From assembly GCA_025267735.1 (NCBI GenBank), contig CM046303.1:50671403-50735402 (forward strand): a DNA stretch of 64,000 bases. The letters are read 5' to 3'. Shown here in pieces: positions 36,401-46,154 of this stretch. Both the position numbers and the translations under genes were made by a program. Positions within the stretch are counted from its first letter, which is position 1, and each line of letters opens with the position of its first letter. This stretch comes from Mactra quadrangularis. Lineage: Eukaryota; Mollusca; Bivalvia; Venerida; Mactridae. Below the pieces are notes generated by a model. That model saw nothing but the letters and a program-made list of their open reading frames with translations. It was not told where the DNA came from and made no database searches.

Positions 36401-39400
36401 CTTCGCCATTTTGACAAATCAATGACACATCCCTTCAGTGCGTAGATCTAGATTCTATGTGTTTCCTTACATTATCCGTATATCCATATCATAATTGTGA
36501 AACATGTACTTTCCAGTCGCTTAATAATATCGTTTAAATCCTTCCGTTTACCGCGTAATATGACATCACAATAAAAACTGTATTGATTTAAAATTCGCGT
36601 AGTCCAACTCAGACGTACTGTAAACACACTTACCTTGACATTGACTGTTCATGCAGTACACATTTGTCTCCATCCGCGTAAGGAACACGATTTTCGAGTT
36701 TAAAATTGTTTTCCCTCATACTTCTTTACCGCAACAAGCATGGATTTATTAAATTTGGATGGGTAGTGTCTTTAGAAATGAACGATTATATTACAATAAA
36801 TTATGCACACTGGAACTACTTATTTTCGCTCTATCACATTAATAATGAGTCATACGGTCTGTCCATGAACTGGCACAGGTAGAATCTAGATGGTCTTGCA
36901 TCATTTTAAGGTGAACAGCATGAAAGAAACAGAAAATTCTCCGATTTCGGTGTAAGATCGATTTATATTTTACCTTGTGAGCTCAGAAAATGACATTTTC
37001 AGTCGTGGCTACGCCACTCGTGAAAATATGTTTTCTAAGCTCACTCGGTGAAATATAAATCGATCTTACACCAAAATTGGCGAATATCCTCTATATAAAT
37101 CACCAGGGTAACTAAGTGCACAACTGACTGGTGGATGAAATTTTAGCAATACTTGATACCTTATAAACTGAGGCCTAAATTAAGATTAAGTTTGTTTGCC
37201 CCTTTACTGACTGACCCGAAAAATTGCAACTGACTCAAAAAATTTTCTTCAAAAAATATATATGTGGTGTATTTTTATTGGTCACGATTATTCATTGTAT
37301 TACTTTCCAGTAGTTTCTTTGCGCTAATAATTCTGCTTTAAGAACTATCAAATCATAAAAAATTATTTAAATTTAATTTATATATATACATGAATAAACA
37401 AGTTGTTATGCTGGATCCACCTAATAGAGCGATAATTCTTGAAAATTATATAATATTTTCCTACCTACCGACCCAACACAAAAATTTAGGGTCGATAAAG
37501 GGCGAACAAATTATTTTCAGTTTAGGCCTAAAGTGAAATATGTTAGGTTGTTTTTTCAGACAATGGCAGTAGAGCAACTAGAACAGAAGATATTAGAACA
37601 AGAAGGACAGATAGCAAATATGGAGAACAGAAATTATTATAGTTTACATTGTTTACAAATGGAAACACAGCTGATACATGCTAATCTTGATATACTTTAT
37701 GATATATTGTCTTCTATGGCTCAAGTACAATCTAAGTCACATTCTGAGGTAACTTTTACAGTATGCTTATCGACTGGCACCAGAGTCCATATCTTATGAT
37801 CATGAAATAATGCGTAGATCCCTATATATAGTTCTCTGTGCATACGTACATGTACACTACCTTATATATAATATACATGGTATTGAACGTTTTCTACAGT
37901 GCGTACGGCCCTAACCGTTTTTCTACAATTTGACTTATATCTGAAAGAATATGTCGGTCTCGATTTAAAGATTAAACATTCCTCTAATGTCGTGCAATGT
38001 TACAAGTTTGTATCTGATGCCACTTTCATAAAATTTATATTAATTTCAGTATCACTAGTTTGCAGCGATTCAACAACTTTACTGACTTCTAGTTTGACTT
38101 AACCTGGTTCCCTGGACTAATATAATTACGTATCTATTCTATTTATAGAACTTAGGACATGTAAATGTTTACCTAGGCGGTGCGTTTCAATTGGGTTTAA
38201 ATTTGGCGCGCTTCATTGACAAGGTACGGGAAATCAGTTTACACTGGTTAACACGTCATGATTAAACCGAAAGTAAACAATGTATCTCAAACGCTGCAAA
38301 ATGATTATATTGAAATTACGATTATTTTCATGATAACCATAATTTAAGATTTTTTTTTTTGAATAGTCAGTTTTGTAAAGAAATGTTTATTCTACAAATC
38401 GAAAGCGATATTTGTATTCAAATATATTCCGAAAGGTAAAATTAATCTGTCAGATTGTACCTACTGTCAAAATGGTTCAATACCATGTGAATATTTTATA
38501 ATGAAAGTATAGTTATAACTCTTACACGGTAATGTATTAGGGAGCGATTAAAGAATGTGAGGACTCTGGTGCCAGTGGCTTTATCATCCTGTCTCCTTAT
38601 ACAGGGCTCGAATTTAAGAGCACATACTTGCAAAATGTGAGTAAATTTTGAAATTTGCAAGTAACTTTTTTTAAACTCACTGATTTTCGCGAGTTGAAAT
38701 AGCCCCAAAAATACTCATTATCTTAGATAATAAATCTATCAGACATGATGAGCAATTTAACGCAGACAAATTTATTAAACACTCTTTATGTGGACCGACT
38801 CAAGAAGAATCAATAGTAAAATTCCAAACCAGACACCTCATCAAAGTGTTATACTAAAAATGGAGAGAAAAAAATGCGAGTGCCGTTTTCATTTTGCGAG
38901 TTAAAATAAAATCAACACATCAAAATATTTCTGTAATGAGCCGTTGAGTCCTATACATGTATAATAAAATTTTTGATTTGTGAAATGTATTCCTATAATT
39001 GATATTGATAATGTTTTTACTTCGTCAGCATTCTACCTGTGTTCAAACAAGCCCATATTGTAGCATGTACTTTCGTATTTTTAAATTATCATGTTTTTTA
39101 TCTCATATACAAATGTATTATATTTTACATAAGGTATTTTTTTCAAAAGAAATGTGAACTGCACTCACTGAACCTACAGTTAGTTTTTATATTTTCATAT
39201 ATAATTTACAGTTCTTACCCTAATAATGGTGTTTTTTTTAATGAAGAGTACATGTTTTCTCATAGTTGCTATGGCAACTGTTTTCTATAAGTCTAAAAGT
39301 TTTGTAATAAAATTTTACTACAGTGTTCCTTTTCTACAACAGCCGTCAGCAGGCTCGGACAAAAATAACTGCTGTAAAGAAGTGGCTGTTAATGGGGGGG

Positions 39401-39962
39401 AAATTTTTTTTTTCCACTGTTTTCTGCTTTCAACTGTAGCATTTTTATACCCCCGCTTCGAAGAAGAGGGGGGTATACTGTTTTACCCTTGTCCGTCCGT
39501 TACAAAATTTCCGTTGCAGTTTTCTCAGCAACTATAACATGCAGCAGCCTAATACTTTGCATATTGCTTCATCCCATAGTCCCATGTGGTGTAAAGCGAT
39601 TTCATGCTCCTTGCTCATCTACTTCCTGTTTGTCGCATATTTTTAGATTTCGTTAAATGAAAGTTACATTATGATAGTCAAATTTCTCACTGCGGGGATA
39701 TCACTAGTGAGCATTAGCTCACAGATTTACTTGTTTATGCTATAGTCACATGGTATCACCAACGAGATATTGAGAAGATTGATAGTAAAATTTTTCTTCT
39801 TAAGTAAAACTTTTCCTATATGACTAACTCTGTATATTTCAGTTATGTAAAGTATGGGAAGCAATAGGACCTATAGTTGACAACATAAGAGATGATACAA
39901 ATTCTTCATCATCCAACAGACATTCTACATCACCTACAAATAATAATAAAATTATATTATGA
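18405..39962 (+). CDS. SNX8: Sorting nexin 8 (SNX8), complete, 13 exons, 525 aa
   Basis: Exons 18405-18426, 18542-18666, 21870-22002, 22830-23023, 24660-24777, 26914-27035, 28369-28449, 29358-29518, 32309-32441, 33001-33069, 35461-35571, 37560-37748, 39843-39962 join in frame (1,578 nt with the TGA stop), all GT-AG. The start is the ATG giving MSADLSFG. Residues ~10-90 form an EH-like domain (SGLP-like [16 protein letters not shown]). The PX domain begins near [20 protein letters not shown] and shows RRYNDF, PPKKMMG and [10 protein letters not shown], the usual phosphoinositide-binding elements. The rest is a BAR-type helical region, with [10 protein letters not shown] and LQMETQLIH matching human SNX8 closely (from memory). 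SNX8 works on endosomes in endosome-to-Golgi sorting. Human SNX8 is 465 aa; the extra length here is mostly the EH-like N-terminus. It starts about 3.7 kb from the nearest IQCE exon, head to head. Confidence 0.95.
19236..20797 (+). mobile_element. Large pearl-like element: 5' hairpin, (GGTT)n tract, ~155-bp cores, G-rich 3' end
   Basis: The element starts with a hairpin (ATACCCCCGCAAACG / CGGGGGTAT, 19238-19266), then the (GGTT)n tract. Diverged tandem cores follow, each with AATTCAAAATGGCnGACTnG and a complementary GCCATCTTGAATT, at about 19698, 19850, 20008 and 20158, with a further one near 20715. It ends at TTGCGGGGGTATTTTCGCC (from 20755). It lies in SNX8 intron 2. It has no coding capacity. 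Confidence 0.65.
19284..19409 (+). repeat. (GGTT)n microsatellite
   Basis: About 126 bases of GGTT with a single interruption (GGTTTGTTGG, about 19303). It opens every frame, giving PTNQ and WLVG repeat 'proteins' that are not genes. Confidence 0.97.
22130..22235. repeat. ~100-bp interspersed repeat, copy 2
   Basis: TGAGTAATTTTCACTGGCCC, TAGTCCTGGACATCAGGCAA and AAAGGCGATGACTAAAATCA follow the order of the 3435 copy. SNX8 intron 3. Confidence 0.5.
23083..23320 (+). mobile_element. tRNA-derived SINE, family 3
   Basis: Head with AGTGGTAGGACGTGCACTTA and a strong B box GGTTCGAATCCC (23128-23139). The body has CTTGAGCAAGAAATTTACC and CTCCACCTAGGTGTAAATGG. In SNX8 intron 4. Confidence 0.75.
23605..23740. 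repeat. ~100-bp interspersed repeat, copy 3
   Basis: CAAGTAATTTTCACCAGCCA, AGTAGCCATGGTCTTCTGGC and TAAGACAAATACAGTGATT follow the same order. SNX8 intron 4. Confidence 0.5.
24005..24377 (+). mobile_element. Tc1/mariner-like MITE, family A, copy 2
   Basis: Termini CAGTACCTACCAAAAGTTTG and AAACTTTTGGCGGGTACTG, with TA flanks, in SNX8 intron 4. The interior shares GAATGCAGCACAT and CAGCATCTGACATCC with copy 1. Confidence 0.8.
25040..25453 (+). mobile_element. hAT-like 'CAGGGCTCRAATTTAA' element, copy 2
   Basis: Begins CAGGGCTCGAATTTAA; the inverse of the right end is CAGGTCCCGGATTTAA. The body matches copy 1 (GCTGATTTGAGCCTCATTAG shared). In SNX8 intron 5. Confidence 0.65.
26140..26243 (-). 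repeat. tRNA-Ser-like relic
   Basis: The inverse begins GGCGTGGCCGAGGGGTTACA, close to the 5' half of serine tRNA, and contains GGTTTGAATCCCATCC. The middle does not make a clear anticodon arm. Pseudo-tRNA or SINE head, in SNX8 intron 5. Confidence 0.45.
26330..26438 (-). mobile_element. Tc1/mariner-like MITE, family B, truncated copy
   Basis: On the minus strand it starts CACTGCCCTCCAAAAGTCCC next to a TA. It matches the first ~100 bases of the 31297 copy, including AAAAGCAGTTTATTGTT, then stops. Confidence 0.65.
26445..26746. mobile_element. MITE, 'GCTAGCTAGCGC' family, copy 2 (larger)
   Basis: Ends GGGCACATTCTACAAGGTGA and TGGCCTTGTGGAACATGCCC match the termini of the 6172 copy. The middle is longer and repeats GCTAGCTAG. 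In SNX8 intron 5. Confidence 0.6.
28051..28289 (+). mobile_element. tRNA-derived SINE, family 2, 5'-truncated copy
   Basis: Starts near TTTTGTGGAATTAGGTCATG and runs through AGCTAAATCCAGAGATTTAG to GCATTAAACACTACCAACAA. No tRNA head. In SNX8 intron 6. Confidence 0.8.
28495..28925 (-). repeat. ~430-bp interspersed repeat, copy 1
   Basis: An inverted copy of 51085-51530 across almost its whole length, sharing TCATCTAGACG, TTTGCATGCAAATTTAACAG, ATTGCGTGACGTAGACGATG and GAGAAAAGGTCAC. In SNX8 intron 7. Confidence 0.75.
29749..29895 (-). repeat. Probable retroelement 3' tail with (GATA)n
   Basis: AGATAGATAGATAGATTTAT leads into GTATTGGCAAAATACAACAT. Similar in form to the tails at 3030 and 11827, with no coding part seen. 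SNX8 intron 8. Confidence 0.3.
31297..31664 (+). mobile_element. Tc1/mariner-like MITE, family B, copy 1
   Basis: Starts CACTGCCCTCCAAAAGTTCC after TA and ends AACTTTTAGAGGACAGTG. The subterminal CACACATTCACAATTTA is shared with the copy ending at 26438. It lies in SNX8 intron 8. Confidence 0.65.
31675..31817. repeat. Long inverted repeat with ~38-bp arms
   Basis: CAGGGCAAGTGTGCCTTAAG...ATATCGGCACACTT at 31685-31722 inverts at 31771-31807 with almost no mismatch. GGCACACTT/ATATCGATATT motifs reappear at 32150-32250, so a larger element may extend to there. In SNX8 intron 8. Confidence 0.75.
32680..32885 (+). mobile_element. SINE family 1, diverged copy
   Basis: CAGTGTCCCCAAGGGGTTGC and GGAGCCACCCCAGGC replace the B-box region. 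GCCTTGTGGAGGGC and GAAAAGCTAGGTTAGGTGAG match the body. In SNX8 intron 9. Confidence 0.65.
33103..33418 (+). mobile_element. tRNA-derived SINE, family 2, full length with target duplication
   Basis: Same structure as the 8433 copy, ending in AAACAAACAAAC. CTAAATAC is duplicated at 33095-33102 and 33419-33426. In SNX8 intron 10. Confidence 0.9.
33540..33730 (+). repeat. Interspersed repeat with 5' hairpin AGCCAGATTTTTC/GAAAAAATTTGGCT
   Basis: It opens with AGCCAGATTTTTC, a 3-base loop and GAAAAAATTTGGCT (33543-33572), then GTTCGGGAAACC. It lies in SNX8 intron 10. Single copy here, so family membership is inferred from layout. Confidence 0.35.
34020..34135. repeat. ~120-bp interspersed repeat, copy 2
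   Basis: GTGGGTGTCTGGTTGCCCTG, GGCAACCAAATTTT and TTTCATATCCTAATT match copy 1. In SNX8 intron 10. Confidence 0.65.
35117..35245. repeat. Foldback element, 'GGTGTAAGAT' family, copy 1
   Basis: Two ~60-base arms start GGTGTAAGATTGATTTTTAT and end ATAGATCTCACACC. The loop at ~35181 is about 6 bases. In SNX8 intron 10. Confidence 0.8.
36942..37080. repeat. Foldback element, 'GGTGTAAGAT' family, copy 2
   Basis: Arms CGGTGTAAGATCGATTTATA and TATAAATCGATCTTACACC with GTGAGCTCAG/CTAAGCTCAC further in. Same plan and ends as copy 1 but different subterminal bases. In SNX8 intron 11. Confidence 0.8.
37765..38578. mobile_element. hAT-like 'CACTGGCAC' element, large copy
   Basis: ACTGGCACCAGAGTCC at the left and GGACTCTGGTGCCAGTG at the right are inverted repeats shared with 52436-52705. 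The flanks TGCTTATC and GCTTTATC may be a decayed 8-bp duplication. In SNX8 intron 12. No transposase frame. Confidence 0.6.
38604..38950 (-). mobile_element. hAT-like 'CAGGGCTCRAATTTAA' element, diverged copy 3
   Basis: Starts CAGGGCTCGAATTTAAG with ACTTGCAAAATG following, like the inverse of the right end of copy 2. TTTTGCGAGTTAAAA lies near 38896. The far end is not clear. Confidence 0.45.
39443..39737 (+). mobile_element. Hairpin-headed 'TATACCCCCGC' element, long form, copy 2
   Basis: It begins TATACCCCCGCTTCGAAG and reaches GCGGGGATA near its 3' end, then GTGAGCATTAGCTCAC and AGATTTACTTGTT. It contains the CGTTAAATGAAAGTTACATT block. It lies in the last SNX8 intron, about 100 bases before the final exon. 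Confidence 0.85.
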
Positions 39963-40544
39963 TTGTACATACATTGATCATTATGAGAGTGAAGTGATTG
40001 TAGTGCAATGGTTGAGGCAGTGATGTATTTCTCTTACATATACATGGGTGAACGTTTTCAGGCTTGGTCCTGAAGTTCAGGCTAGAAAAGTGGTTATTTT
40101 TCTGTGTAAAAGCTTCTGAAATGGTGAAATTCAAGAATTTCTGAATTTTTGAAAATTTTGATCTTTAACCCCGACTTGGTACATTACATATACAGTGATA
40201 GGTTTGTATGTGTCTTTGTCTTTAGTGACATGAGATAACTGAAGGCACATGACTAATCCTTGTAGCAGAGTAGTATTTCTTTTATGCTTTACGATAAAAT
40301 AAGGAGTTATTTGATTAAAAAAGAGGGGGATATAGATTTTAGTGCTTCACTGTGGTGAAAATATGAACCTTATATTTCTATACTGTTGTGAAAATGTAAA
40401 ACTTAAATTTTTTATTAATTTTTTTTGTTATAATTTTTCCACGGTAGGGAAAATGTAAATGGTAAGTTTTAACTGCAGTGAAAATATAACATCATAACAA
40501 GTCATTATAGTGGAGAAATGACATCATGTTATATAAGTACAATA

Positions 40545-40722
40545 TAACCTTTGCAGAGTGGCCCTCTACAAAGCAAATACTCTGCACAACAACAACATTC
40601 AATATTTCCCTTAAGTGCATTTTTAATTGATTTTAACCTCTACAGAGCAATAACCTCTGAACAGCAACATACTTTTGTTCCTCCCAGTGGGTGTTGCTCA
40701 AGAGAGGTTGTGCTGTATTAAA
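40545..40722 (+). repeat. Possible pogo/Tigger-type MITE remnant
   Basis: ATATAACCTTTGCAGAGTGG at the left; the inverse of the right end reads ATACAGCACAACCTCTCTTG. Internal repeats of ACCTCTACAGAGCAA. It lies just downstream of SNX8. Confidence 0.35.
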
Positions 40723-41121
40723 TTTTTAACAAAACACAGAAAAATATGAAAGAGGCAAAATATCAGTATTCAAAAATTGAAATAAGATTTTTCATGTAAG
40801 ATGGTCAGAGCATATCTGGTTATAGTTATATAATATTCTTGTAAACTTAGTCACACTATCATGTACGTACAGTACCATCCAAAATTAGCTTGACACTTTT
40901 CAAAAATGTGGTTTTGGTTGCTATTATGAATTTATAATTGTTTCAGATGTATCAAGCATCAGTATAGTTGGGTTACTATTTGAATGTAACATTTAAAAAG
41001 AAGATAATAATGCTTTACTATGAATTACTATACATTTATATAAAGAAATTTGAAATTTTCAAATTTAGCAAAAAAAAAGAATCGTTTATTTACAATGATA
41101 TAAAGGTTATTATAGATGGCG

Positions 41122-41123
<2 letters not shown>

Positions 41124-41153
<30 letters not shown>
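41124..41153. repeat. (TA)n microsatellite, left half
   Basis: About 15 TA units adjoining the MITE at 41158. Confidence 0.9.
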
Positions 41154-41156
<3 letters not shown>

Positions 41157-41157
41157 G

Positions 41158-41463
41158 ACATACGACCACCTACGGGGCCCATATATAAGACCGACTTGTG
41201 AGGCATTATTTCACATAGTCAGTTTCGATATATGCCACTATGTACGCAAAAAATGAACATTATCAAAACATAGACCTAAGGGGTACTTACTAAAATACAT
41301 CAAATATATATTTAATTTCTAAATAGGTGACTTCAATATGACAAGAAATGTAGTACCCCATAAAAATTATACACATTAATGGGGCATATACCATTCACTA
41401 TTAAAACCGCCTTATGCACTCTATTTTAGTAGGGTACCCTACACCCCGTAGATGGACATATGT
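41158..41463. mobile_element. 306-bp MITE sitting inside a (TA)n tract
   Basis: The left end ACATACGACCACCTACGGGG and the inverse of the right end ACATATGTCCATCTACGGGG match at 17 of 20 positions. (TA)n runs lie on both sides (41124-41153 and 41469-41514). Confidence 0.65.
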
Positions 41464-41468
41464 ATTAG

Positions 41469-41481
41469 TATATATATATAT

Positions 41482-41513
<32 letters not shown>

Positions 41514-41514
41514 A
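41469..41514. repeat. (TA)n microsatellite, right half
   Basis: TA units with one TACATGTA interruption, adjoining the other end of the MITE. Confidence 0.9.
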
Positions 41515-43204
41515 ACTGCTGTTATAAATGTTTATGATTTTGTTACTGTCTGTTGTTATACTGGTATTTATTTTATTTGGTATTTACAGAATTTAACACA
41601 TTGTTTTTTATATTGTAACTAGTTTCTTTGTATAATATTACTCCATTCCATACGATATATTTGACAGATAATGTGATTACTATCCTTGTTAGGTTCCTCC
41701 AAGGGGAAGAAAGATCATACAAATGTTTATGGTCTTTTAATCCTGACTGTTACCCTACCACAAACTTTTTAGTGCAATTTCTTTAAAATAAAAGATATGA
41801 CAGTATTTCTGCTTTCAAATATTTTAGGTACATGAACTTGTAAGAAATAGAAAATAATAGTTTATCACAAGATAATCTTTGCTTGTATCCGTTTACATCA
41901 ATTTATGGCTCTTTTCCTTAATTATTAGGGGTCATTTTATGATTTACTCGGCCTTTTCCTTTCTGACATAACATTTTGAAATTGTGGAAATTTCCCCGAA
42001 TGTGGAGTGAATGTTGGATTTTTCTCTCCCCCCCCCTTCTTCCCCCCCTATCAATGAAATTGTGATAAAGTTTCCCCAAATATTCTGTATAAAGTAATGC
42101 CTAAGGCTCCTTTCCCAAATACTGAAAAAAGACGTGCAATTATTGAATCCCAATGTACAGGGGTGAATGGTTCTAGCACTGGTTCTGATATTTGAATTTT
42201 AAGGTACTGGCAGTATTCAACATGTCAAACTAGGTTCCTATTTCTAGTTAGACCATAGGCAGATCTAGTGGTGGGGGATCAGAGAGGTTCAATTTTCTAA
42301 GTCTTGCTTCGATCTAAGTTTTTATTATAAAAACGCTTTGTTATTCTGCCAGCAGTGTATAATGTGGTTGTAGTTTGAGGGTTTTGGACCCTCCCTAGAA
42401 AAACATCCTGGATAGCCTCAGTGAACCATTAGTTTTGTTAACATCCAAGGCTCAATTTGTGACTATGCTAAACTAGTCTCTCTCCAGGGTATATGTTCTT
42501 GTCTAGCTAGAAGACCACCTCAATGATTTTTGTTTTATAAATAGAAGTTTAAAGATGTTACTGTTCAGAATATAAAAACACTGCTCAAGTTAATGTTTGT
42601 GTGATAAATCTTGTTGTTGTCATGGTAACCTGTGTATTGTTTACATTGTAATATGTCTCAATAGTCTAAATGTATAGGTTATGGCAATTTGTAATGTATC
42701 ACGTTCTTATATAAGTCGAAGTTATGTAAGTTATGTTTCTCTTGTGAGTTTTTAATGTTAAGTTTTATAGTGATTGCTAACTACGTGTATATTTTTGCAT
42801 TATTTTTAAGTTTCTTAATAACTGTATTTTTGAAAAATTTACAGTCACCTTTAAGTTAATGGTGACTTTTAAGATAGGGGGCATCAGGTAATTATCCTTG
42901 ACCAACTGTAGGCTCCTGCAACTTCCAGCAAAATATTTCTTCTGTTTGTCTTACATTCAGATTTCCCTCCTCTTGACTTCTACCATGAGTTAAATATCAT
43001 AGTCCATAGTAGTTCTGGCTTCCAAAACTTTATAAGCTGCTTTTTTAACATTTTGATTTTCGTCAGATGTGGCATTACCCATTCATTGACAGTATAAACA
43101 CAGGTTCGCTGAAAACCTTAAGCTAAGTCCATAGTGAAGTAATGTCAATGTAAATTAAATGTAGAGCTGTCACTGATTCAAACAATATCAATGTTTTGTT
43201 GATA

Positions 43205-43503
43205 TTTTTATACCCCCGCTTCGAAGAAGAGGGGGGTATACTGTTTTACCCTTGTCCGTGCGTGTGTGCGTCCGTTACAAAATTTCCGTCGCAGTTTTCT
43301 CAGCAACTATATCATGCAGCAGCCTAATACTTTGCATATTGCTTCATCCTATAGTCCCTTGTGGTGTAAAGCGATTTCATGCTCCTTGCTCATCTACTTC
43401 CTGTTTGTCGCATATTTTTAGATTTCGTTAAATGAAAGTTACATTATGATAGTCATATTTCTCACTGCGGGGGTATCACTAGTGAGCATTAGCTCACAGA
43501 TTT
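43205..43503 (+). mobile_element. Hairpin-headed 'TATACCCCCGC' element, long form, copy 3
   Basis: Near-identical to the copy at 39443, including the CGTTAAATGAAAGTTACATT block, GCGGGGGTATCACTAGTG and the GTGAGCATTAGCTCAC terminal hairpin. It is non-coding. Confidence 0.85.
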
Positions 43504-43979
43504 ATTTTATCAATAATTGATATGCATTTTGAAATATTGATGATAAAGCCTTTATAGGTAAATAAATAAGGGTCAAAATTTGTGAGTCGAACCTTCTATC
43601 CTGAGCAGTTTTGTGAAAAGATCTTTCTATTTATTTATAATCAATGCAAATCTTTCATACCAACTACTTACCTATTTGATTCAAGAAAACAATGTGTAAC
43701 ATTCATGATAAATGTACATTTATGAGTTTATGACAACATAAATAGTCTGTTACAGTTTGTACTGCTGTGAATGCATTAATATACGTCGATGTATCATTTA
43801 TATTTATTTTACGAAATATCAATATTGTCTATATGCTTCAAGCCCCAGCAATGACAGCTCTTATTTAATGTTGTAGTTATATTTTATAAATCAAAATCTC
43901 AGATACAAAGAAATAGCCCCATATTTTCCTGTATGTTAGTACAGTATATTTGTTTAGTCTGACACATTTCACCTTATAA

Positions 43980-44215
43980 GCCGCGGCCATGGCGTAGTGG
44001 TTAGCATGTCTGACTTCATATCCCGAGATCGTGGGTTTGAGCCCAGTCACGGTAGGTCATACCCTATACATGAGTTGTTGGCCTCGAGGTAGGGTAAGCT
44101 AGTACTTGGGATAAAAAAGTGTACAGGAAACCTACAGGAAGAGCTGGTCGTCGTATATATGACCAAAATATTTGTTGAATACGACATTAAAAACCCAAAA
44201 AACCTTATACACTGA
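43980..44215 (+). mobile_element. tRNA-derived SINE, family 4
   Basis: CATGGCGTAGTGGTTAGCAT (A box) and CGTGGGTTTGAGCCC (B box) head. The body has GAGTTGTTGGCCTCGAGGTA, GGAAACCTACAGGAAGAGC and an ACGACATTAAAAACCC tail. Only copy in the window. Confidence 0.7.
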
Positions 44216-44254
44216 TTCTATTCATATTATCAACATGCTTATTAATTGCAAGCC

Positions 44255-44475
44255 TGATTCCTGGGTGGGACATACATCCTGGAGTTTTGTAATGAAATTA
44301 ATTTTATGACTACCGGTATTTATCTTCATACCACTTATTCTAAATCATGTAGGGCTGTTGTCAGACACTGATGAAAGTAAGTGACCAGTAACTGGTTAGC
44401 AAGAACCAGGGAGAATGACCATAGAAATTATTTCCTAACCAAATTCCACACAAGTATTCCACACCTTGGAACTAA
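44255..44475 (+). mobile_element. tRNA-derived SINE, family 2, degraded copy
   Basis: TGATTCCTGGGTGGGACATA resembles the B-box region. CCACTTATTCTAAATCATGT and AGTAACTGGTTAGCA follow in family order. Confidence 0.6.
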
Positions 44476-44824
44476 ACCAACAAACCCTGGCAGATATATT
44501 TGTATTTAAGTATATAAATGATATGATAAGACTTGACTGCAAGAAGTACATGATGTCAGGACTGTATTTTATGATAATACACTTGTTAACACAATTTACA
44601 ATACACTTGCATATATCTTTACTTCATAAAATATATATTTAGTCCAATCAAAAAGTACCTGTACAGTATTGAAAGCTATGACCTTAAGATTGTAAACTGT
44701 AAACATTCCATTTGTGCTTTTCTTATAATTATTGTTTTTCTTTGTACGGATTATATTTCTTTAACACATTTTTTATAGTGATTAAGTGCTAGCCAGTTTT
44801 AATTATTACTACTTTATTAATGGG

Positions 44825-44920
44825 AGTGGGAGTAGAGGTCATGTGACAGGACATGAGCTTAAGGTTAGAGAAGTGCTCGATTTGAATCACGTCTGGGGCA
44901 CTGCTGATTCTTTGAGCCAA
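44825..44920 (+). repeat. tRNA-like relic
   Basis: GTGCTCGATTTGAATCACGT resembles a B box with flanking arm. The A box is weak. Confidence 0.3.
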
Positions 44921-46085
44921 ACAAATGCCTGCAGTTGCTTTCCTTATCAGGTTTAAATGGTATCTGCGAAGGTGATATAATTCAGTTGCAACAATTTGTC
45001 TGCTCCCAAAATATAGAGTAAAAAGATATACCAAGGGAGATTGATACCAGTAAGTCAATCAGCATGCGCTAGAATGAAACTTAGACTATAAACTACAATT
45101 ACTTTTTTTTACTTTTATCAGTGAGTATGCTTTCGTTCTCCTCTACTTTAAGAAATTCAATTCTGAGCGCTATTTTGTCCATATTCTATGTGTTCAAGTA
45201 TTGTACTCATACTCTTTGATGACTTAAGTCAATTCAAGTTAGTGGGAACTACTTTTTGGCCAATTTACTTCTTACATGAGTGCATGATGGGCTATTTTTT
45301 TCTCAGCCAATACATAATCAGTAAAAAGTGTATGAAATTTTAACCAATTAATACTTATAGTTATGCCCGTTTAATTATAATTGAGAAATATCCTACAGCG
45401 CAAAACTTTGGTTTTATAGCAGGAAAACCTAGTTTTGTGAAAATATGTTTGTTGTTATGTTATATTAAAGTATATTTTACCACATGTTTAGGTGAGTTCC
45501 ATGTGAAATGTATCGTATTAATTCAACAGTAGTCTCAATGTCTCAGATTTAGTTTATACATGCATGTATATTGTTTCTACATATATTTGTAAATATTATA
45601 ATATAATATGTTCTTATGATATTAATATACATGTTGTATATATATCATGCTCTCTTACAGTTACTGATTAAACAAAATCTAGAGAATAAAATGCTCATGC
45701 ATGCTGCAAACATGGGTGAACATTTTCAGTATTAATATTGATTTCTGTTCAATTAAGACCTTCAAAATTAGTGGTCTTAATAGTGGAACACTCTATTTAT
45801 AGGGACCTTTTTCTTCTCAAATTAAGCATTTGGGACTTAAAAATCATAAAAAAATCTGTTTATTTTAAAGTAAGTTCTTAAAACTTCCTACTTTTTCAGC
45901 TAGTAATTTTACCATATTGAAAGCCTTTTTATGAGACATAGTTTAAATGGCATGTTAACTAATTAAATTGCTCATTTTGAAATTTACTTAAATCGCACCT
46001 TGTAAGTTGTTACATTAAGAATGAGTGTAAATAGATTTATTTTATAATCAGGATTTTGTTGAAGGACTTATGGAGGGCATTTATA

Positions 46086-46154
46086 CAATTGGCGTGCTCG
46101 ATTGGAGATCTCCCTGTTCTAACAGTCGAAATTACCAATCGAGCACGCCCATTG
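46086..46154. repeat. Hairpin with 20-bp arms
   Basis: CAATTGGCGTGCTCGATTGG at 46086-46105 inverts at 46135-46154 with one mismatch. Confidence 0.75.

Noticed and set aside
40868..40930. Another Tc1-like MITE starting CAGTACCATCCAAAATTAGC
   Set aside because: Only one possible end was found; no matching inverted end nearby.
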